From Actinomucor elegans (taxonomy: Eukaryota; Mucoromycota; Mucoromycetes; Mucorales; Mucoraceae), in assembly GCA_026027325.1 (NCBI GenBank), contig JAMSLZ010000001.1, forward strand, positions 2,356,001 to 2,420,000: 64,000 nt of DNA, given 5' to 3'. Every line of letters begins with the position of its first letter. The stretch's first letter is position 1. A program made the position numbers and the translations under genes. The notes under the pieces are model-generated. The model ran no database searches. It was not told the origin of the DNA and worked only from the letters and a program-made list of their open reading frames with translations. Positions 58,752 through 64,000 of this stretch are shown piece after piece.

Positions 58752-58812
58752 TAGAACAAACTTGATTCAATGCTGGTTCCATGGTTAATGCATGTTCAGA
58801 ATAGGCTACTGA
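58752..58812 (+). repeat. dispersed 75-bp repeat, diverged copy
   Basis: AACAAACTTGATTCAATG, then GGTTAATGCATGTTCAGAAT and AGGCTACTG. Confidence 0.4.
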
Positions 58813-59567
58813 TTTTCAAAGCGGTAACTGTTATATCAAGGATTTTTTCGAGTTCTCCATTGTATTATACTAGCTTATATTGGGGATTTGAGTCGAAATG
58901 CGATTCAAACTTTTGAATTTAATAGAATTTATCGTTGCTGCTTTTGCTAACGAAATGAATTAAGAATCCCATCGATACCATTATTTCGAAAGACCTTTGT
59001 AATGCATAAACAGAAGCTTTCCTATACATTTCATATTTAAAGCTGGTCAAGGATAAATGCATCCTAAGTTTTATCCATTCAACACCCAAATTATGGCGAT
59101 TCCGATTTTTTTTAATGCATATAACAAAGATATACATCTGTCATCACCTTTTGCTAATCCATTAACATAAAGAAAGATGGTCTATTTCTTTTTGAAAAAG
59201 TAGAGCTGATTACTTTCGCACAGTAAAAAAAAGGTAAATGTGTGTTTGCACTAGGTTAAAAGACAGCGATATACTGTCTTTTGATTCAAGGTGGAGGATT
59301 AGATAAGCTCTCCACCTATAAGGTATCAATATAGATGCATGCATAGCTCTCTTTGTTATCTCATGCAGTAGCTGATACCAAGCTATAATGTTATTATCAC
59401 AACGTGTAAAAGGCTTTGGAAGCTTTGTTGAAAGTCTGGTTCTTTTTAAGATGATCGATTTCCCCACGAGAAGAAAGTATTTCAGTATCATATCCATTGG
59501 TTGCTAATGGAAACTGTGAGAAAAAGGAATATATCATGCATATAGTAATCAAGGTTTATTTTAAACA

Positions 59568-59660
59568 ATGATACTATTGTGCCTCTTTGTTTATTATCTG
59601 CTATATGGTGTTACCGCCCAAGTAGAAATAGAAGTATCTAACATACATAGTATGGCATAA
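59568..59660 (+). other. 30-codon ORF resembling a lone signal peptide
   Basis: Starts MILLCLFVYYLLYGVTAQVE and stops after 30 codons. It could be the first exon of a lost secreted gene. No continuing exon was found. Confidence 0.25.
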
Positions 59661-59688
59661 CAAAATTAGTTAATTAATTAACGAAAAG

Positions 59689-60068
59689 CTATACAATAAT
59701 AGGAGCAAATTCATTTAACTCATTACAAGTTGCAGTTTGAATTTTTCGCAGAATAGATTGGATATAACGAAAGATAGCATTACGAAGCTGACCAATAGAC
59801 TCCTCCACACCGGAGTTGCGTAATTCATTTTAATACATAGTAACTATAAGCTCTATCACATAGTCCAAGGGCTGAAGTTACCTACTCAAGCACTAATTTT
59901 GTCAATAACGGTTATTTAATGCAGTTACCGGAATCAAAGAACGAAACCAAAGTTTTAGCTCTTTTTAATGCTATTATACTCACCTTTATGGAGGGGGGAT
60001 TCGCATTTGCCATAGGTAGATCAGACCAGTTGTAAAATCCATCGCCAAGATATAAACCTAGGCGTATA
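59689..60068 (-). pseudogene. decayed coding fragment, family unknown
   Basis: Minus-strand stretches that read like protein in more than one frame. First comes LYLGDGFYNWSDLPMANANP, continuing through ALKRAKTLVSFFDSG. Then, in a different frame, LDYVIELIVTMY with an in-frame TAA. After it comes NELRNSGVEESIGQLRNAIF with FRYIQSILRKI, ending FAPIIV and a stop. A splice-like GTAACT...TTCAG of 57 nt between the first two pieces would still leave them out of frame. The combination of good codon use, frameshift and stop points to a pseudogene. Confidence 0.45.
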
Positions 60069-60495
60069 CTAATAACATCAGTAACCCATAGTCACTATAA
60101 TTAGTTTTTTAATGCGTAAAGCAAATGGAAATGTAGACAATATATTGACTTTGTACACGAAAATAATGTGTTGAGTGATAATTTTGTACCTGGTGCAGAT
60201 AGAGAGCATTTAGACACCCCTCTTTCCCTGATCTATCAGTTATTAAACTGCTTTACAAGTACTAAAGTCGGAAAACGGTATAGCTGTTTGCCTCACACTA
60301 GATTGCAGTAATTAAGAACTACTAGGACCGTTACGGTAAATGACACATACAATAAAATAGTGACGATTATCATGATGAAATATGGTTTCATTCTTGTGAT
60401 AGATGTTTATTGTATTTAACGATATTAATGGTTGAAGTTTAAGATCAAATATTTATGCAAGATTAATATAACTGGGGGAGTATTTGTCATGATAT

Positions 60496-60895
60496 TCAGA
60501 CTATAGGCGTCAAGTCATAGGCATAATCATAAATATAGTTATAGTTATCTTGAAGCATGGGTCGATCATGATCGCGCGAGCGTTTACGACACATGTATAC
60601 TGCTGCTTGCGTAGTTGTGCATACCAACAATAAGCTGATACATAATCAAAATAAAACCTTACGCTCATTAATTACTTAAGGGCTGAGCAGCTGCATCTTG
60701 AATCAAATATACAAGAATACAGCTGCGATTTGGCCATGCTTGACAAGTGGCGCTTTGAGCTGTTACTTTTAATGCGAACTTGAAATATTTTTAATATGTC
60801 CTAAAGGAAATAACGCATAAGATTCGTTTGAATTACTACCAAAGATTAAGTCCCAAACATCAGGATTATCACAATAAGTTTGGTAACTAGTAGAT
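60496..60895 (-). pseudogene. 5'-truncated membrane-protein relic upstream of the bZIP gene
   Basis: Minus-strand coding-like DNA beginning about 80 nt from the bZIP ATG. It reads TYCDNPDVWDLIFGSNSNES, then FPLGHIKN. After an A/T-rich spot it continues one frame over with FKFALKVTAQSATCQAWPNR and ILVYLIQDAAAQPL. Past a probable short intron it reads LLLVCTTTQAAVYM (membrane-like), the basic stop-transfer CRKRSRD, and a Tyr/Asp-rich tail ending LTPIV and a stop. The frame change and missing 5' end suggest a pseudogene. A missed intron (donor GTTTGG, 58 nt) is the alternative, with a different middle reading. Confidence 0.45.
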
Positions 60896-60907
60896 TTCGC
60901 TATTCAT

Positions 60908-60918
60908 TATATATATAA
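60908..60918 (+). promoter_or_regulatory. TATA box of the bZIP gene
   Basis: TATATATATAA, 59-69 nt before the ATG. Confidence 0.5.
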
Positions 60919-60976
60919 GCTCGAATCTCTTTCTGTTTGGAAAAATTACGGGAGTTTTATATCACCATACAAGACA

Positions 60977-61945
60977 ATGTCTTTATCTATTAACATAACT
61001 ACTTCAAATTCTGCCACCAACTTGCAACATTTTCATCAACCTAAACCAATGGCAATATCGTCCATCACTTCCCCAACATTGCCTAATGCGACTTTTGTTA
61101 ATGGATCAGCATCCTCTGACACAGCCAGTTCCTCATATACTTCATCACCTTCCATATCGCATGAGCAGCAAGTAAAATCGCCTGTATCTCCAATAAAACA
61201 ATCGCGTTCACCATCTTATCCTGCATCTGCACCAAGCTCGCCTGATAGTCCAGATTTTTTTCGAAAGCATCCAATGAATAGCTTTGAAGTAAAACGCCAT
61301 CATCCGTATTCATATCATCATCAGTCTTATCATCACCGTGCGTCCGTCGACTATTCTCACTACACAACAGAAGTAGCGCACAATTATACGCGCCCAACAA
61401 GGTCTTCTTCCATCTCTTCTGTCACTTCAACGAACGGCTCCTCTCCACTTTCACTGCAAGAGCGTAGACAACGCAACAAGGCAGCCTCTGCCAAGTATCG
61501 AGCCAAGAAGAATCAGCAGCATGGCGAAATGCGAATGTTGATATCATCTTTGACCAAAGAAAATGATCTTTTGCAGAGGCAGCTAGATCATGTGCGACGT
61601 GACAATCATCGTCTTAAAACTACATGCGATCGACTTCGAGGTAAGATGCTGGCTGAAAAGATGCTCAAAAAGCTACTCAGTACAGATCAACAGCAGCAGA
61701 TTTTACAAGAGGATGATGATGAAGATGATGATATAATGATGATGGCACATAATGAATCGAATGATAACGTGCCTCTTGAAGAAAATAGCTACTTTGTAAA
61801 TCACAGGCCGGAAACACAATCCAAACAGCTGTTAAAAAGGTTTGATGAAGATATAGACTTTGAGAATGACGAAGAAGGCCAGTATCATGGTAGTAACTGG
61901 GAGCAAAGCCCTCAAAGCCAACAGAGTAAAAAGAGTAGTAGTTAA
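60977..61945 (+). CDS. bZIP transcription factor
   Basis: Single exon, 322 residues. The N-terminal 155 residues are Ser/Thr/Pro/His-rich, likely a regulatory or activation region with SP phosphosite-like motifs (SPVSPIKQSRSPS). The basic region is ERRQRNKAASAKYRAKKNQQ (162-181), with the invariant N-x7-R (Asn167 to Arg175). A leucine-zipper-like helix follows: MLISSLTKENDLLQRQLDHV, then HRLKTTCDRLRGKML. The form RNKAASAKYRAKK resembles fungal sulfur and amino-acid regulators (Met28/Cys-3/ATF4-like), but the subfamily is a guess. The C-terminus is acidic (EDDDEDDD). Nuclear, binding DNA as a dimer. Confidence 0.9.
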   Translation: MSLSINITTSNSATNLQHFHQPKPMAISSITSPTLPNATFVNGSASSDTASSSYTSSPSISHEQQVKSPVSPIKQSRSPSYPASAPSSPDSPDFFRKHPMNSFEVKRHHPYSYHHQSYHHRASVDYSHYTTEVAHNYTRPTRSSSISSVTSTNGSSPLSLQERRQRNKAASAKYRAKKNQQHGEMRMLISSLTKENDLLQRQLDHVRRDNHRLKTTCDRLRGKMLAEKMLKKLLSTDQQQQILQEDDDEDDDIMMMAHNESNDNVPLEENSYFVNHRPETQSKQLLKRFDEDIDFENDEEGQYHGSNWEQSPQSQQSKKSSS

Positions 61946-63180
61946 AATCAATTACTTTGTGAAGGTACCAAACTATCAAAACTACGACACATAAACCTCC
62001 TCTCTTCCTCCCAAAAAAAACACAACTATATGATGATACCTAATTTACTATGCTTACTTTACCCTATCTATTATGCAACTACTTCTCTGTTTCAATTTTT
62101 TTTTTTTTTCATGATGTCCATTATATGAGCTTTTCTATTAAAGCAAAACTTAATAAACATATACTTGTCAATGATCAGTATTTAATTGTACAAATTAAAA
62201 ATTAATAGATTAATCAAATACAAACAAGATATTCAACAAAGTAATGATATTGCAATAGACTGTAGGTCTCTACAGATGTAATACGCCATTTTGAACATGG
62301 TCTGGTAATTAGATACCACATTTGACAGAGTTCTCCTTTCCAAGCTGTGTTTCGAAATAAGGCTCAGAAACTATAACTTTTATCTCAGGAATTCAAGTCT
62401 TAACATAGAATATGATTAATACAAGTTGGCTCTTTATAAGTTTAATAAAATTTGTAGATAGCTTATTGTTATTTCGAAGAGCATAATTTTAATACAAAAA
62501 TAAAGCGTCAAGCAGAATGAAAATTATTTGGAGATGGGTTTTGTGTGGTTTTCGTACATGAATTCGTAACTATATAATTTTATTTTTCGAGGAGAATATC
62601 CCTAAGTCTATAGATTTCTTGAGAATTAATGACTGGCCTTGATAGTTGCTGATCTATGGGCAATTTTGAGTTTCTGACGTTTTTGTTGATAGCTTGTAGT
62701 GGTGGTGGACAAATAGTTGATTCACCGCTGACCAATAAAATCAGTGTCTCTTATGTCAATAATCATCAAACCATTGACTGTAACCAAGATTGAGATGCTG
62801 TAGGTGCTATAAAGACTAATAATTACGTGGTATTACGTAAAAGTTGCGTGATACTACTGCTCCTTACGAAGCGATATATTCGAGCTTTAATGATATACAT
62901 TAATTATATCATTAAATCGAACACCTGCATCCAGAGTGGATAGTACACTTGTGTAGCTTTACTGGCCCCCCTCACTGGAGCACAAAGCACAGTGTATAGC
63001 TGAGCGACTAGTAGCAAATTACCAATCACAGGTCGCGCGTGCTTATTTTTTACGGTATTTGAAGCAACTTTTCCCCTATTTATAGGCTAATAGAGCGTCT
63101 CACAAGAAAAATTATTATTTTTATTGCTGTTCTTCTACTTCCATTTCTCATCTTTTTTTTCCTTCTCTCATTTTTTGATA
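61946..63180. other. intergenic
   Basis: Terminator side of the bZIP gene and promoter of the lyase gene. A TATTTATA at 63077-63084 may be the lyase TATA box. No other gene seen. Confidence 0.45.
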
Positions 63181-64000
63181 ATGATTATTTTCGGCGGTCT
63201 AATAGCGACTGCCTTGATAACACTAGCCAATGCTGAAGCAACTACAGGCAGAGCAGCAACCCTTGGATTAACAAACACTTGGGCAGTCACTATACCAGAC
63301 AGCACACCTGCTTCAACTCTCGACTATGTGACATCGAATTGGGCAACCACTAACAAGAACGTCTACGGAATCAACAATATCGGCTTTGTTCAGGACCCTA
63401 TCGCCGGCAATGGTACTGTTTTAAAAGTCAACTATCCCATGGGTTCATTTGCTCCTGTTGGCACAAAGACCAACAGCGGCATCCCTGGTGGTGTTGAATT
63501 TTATTCTATGCCTGATAATTCGATGTACAATGCAGCACTTCTCACTTATGACCTTGCGTTCGACCCTACATTTGACTGGGTCAAAGGCGGCAAACTTCCA
63601 GGCATCTTTGGAGGTTCGTTCGTCTATAAAAAAAAAATAGTATTGTAACTGACTTTAATAAATTATAGGTACACCAGGCCAAGGATGTTCTGGGGGCGAC
63701 AAAGCAGATGGAGATAATTGCTTTTCAGTGCGTTTAATGTGGAGAGATAACGGTAATTTATCAGTATATATTCTCTATTAATACTTATGCTCTATTTTGA
63801 AAGGTGCCGGTGAAGCCTACGCTTACATTCCTACCTCTGATCGTCTTTGTAATACAAAACAAGTCTACTGTAATAGTGATTATGGTACTTCGTTTTCGCG
63901 TGGTATCATTCGATTCTCCAACGCAAAGTGGACTCGTATGGAAATCTATGTCAAGCTGAATTCAGGGTCCAATACCAATGGCATTTTACAAGTTTGGCAA
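63181..64000 (+). CDS. secreted polysaccharide lyase (PL14/PL20-like), 5' part
   Basis: Truncated by the window edge. Exons seen: 63181-63613, 63669-63752 and 63804 to beyond 64000 (about 238 residues so far). A signal peptide (MIIFGGLIATALITLANA) starts it. The jelly-roll-like domain shows YPMGSFAPVG, DLAFDPTFDWVKGGKLPGIF, then FSVRLMWRDNGAGEAYAYIP and WTRMEIYVKLNSGSNTNGIL. The KGGKLPGI and (M)WR-x-GAGEAY-like blocks are typical of fungal alginate/glucuronan lyase-like families. The substrate is unknown; glucuronan or another uronic-acid polymer of plant or fungal wall is likely. The first intron's donor is GTTCGT, a weak site, but the join G|GT keeps the domain. Confidence 0.8.

Larger units (their letters stand above)
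57094..60976. other. 3.9-kb intergenic region with decayed genes
   Basis: No intact gene. It contains repeat copies (58590-58655 and 58752-58812), two adjacent hairpins near 59258-59317, a 30-codon signal-peptide-like ORF at 59568-59660, and minus-strand coding relics at 59689-60068 and 60496-60895. Confidence 0.55.

Overview
This window is nuclear DNA from a filamentous fungus, most likely an early-diverging mould of the Mucoromycota (order Mucorales). It is AT-rich. Genes carry many short introns (about 47-110 nt, almost all GT-AG). Long A/T homopolymers lie between genes and inside introns. A family-45 endoglucanase with an N-terminal CBM1 is present, an arrangement known from Rhizopus, Mucor and Phycomyces. 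All gene models were spliced by eye: each junction was checked for frame and for a sensible protein, but none was tested against RNA.

Left third (1-28 kb), in order: a free methionine-R-sulfoxide reductase; a Ser-rich protein with a protein-phosphatase-1 docking tail; an ankyrin protein; a single-pass membrane protein with an SH3 domain; ribosomal protein eS21; a 1080-residue WW-domain protein; a Na+/H+ antiporter; a GNAT acetyltransferase; the exosome subunit Rrp4; and a 13-exon sterol 3-beta-glucosyltransferase (Atg26/UGT51 type).

Middle (29-50 kb): a dysferlin-domain peroxisomal membrane protein; a small hypothetical protein; a MutL homologue of the PMS1/MLH2 kind; a second ankyrin protein; Get4; a large foldback inverted repeat; a secreted precursor with Kex2-like cleavage sites; Rab GDI; a universal stress protein; and a secreted metallophosphatase.

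Right part (50-64 kb): a CENP-B/pogo-like DNA-binding protein with a PCNA-binding tail; a tiny secreted cysteine-rich peptide; a small secreted protein; the GH45 endoglucanase; several decayed coding fragments; a bZIP factor; and a polysaccharide lyase cut by the window edge. Four of the eight right-hand genes carry signal peptides, so this part is enriched in secreted and plant-biomass functions. The left and middle parts are mostly housekeeping.

The genes do not form one pathway. The intergenic DNA holds a dispersed, degenerate repeat of about 75 bp (at least a dozen copies, nearly all in one orientation). This repeat also shares sequence with the foldback element near 41.2-41.6 kb. I saw no tRNA, rRNA or CRISPR array.
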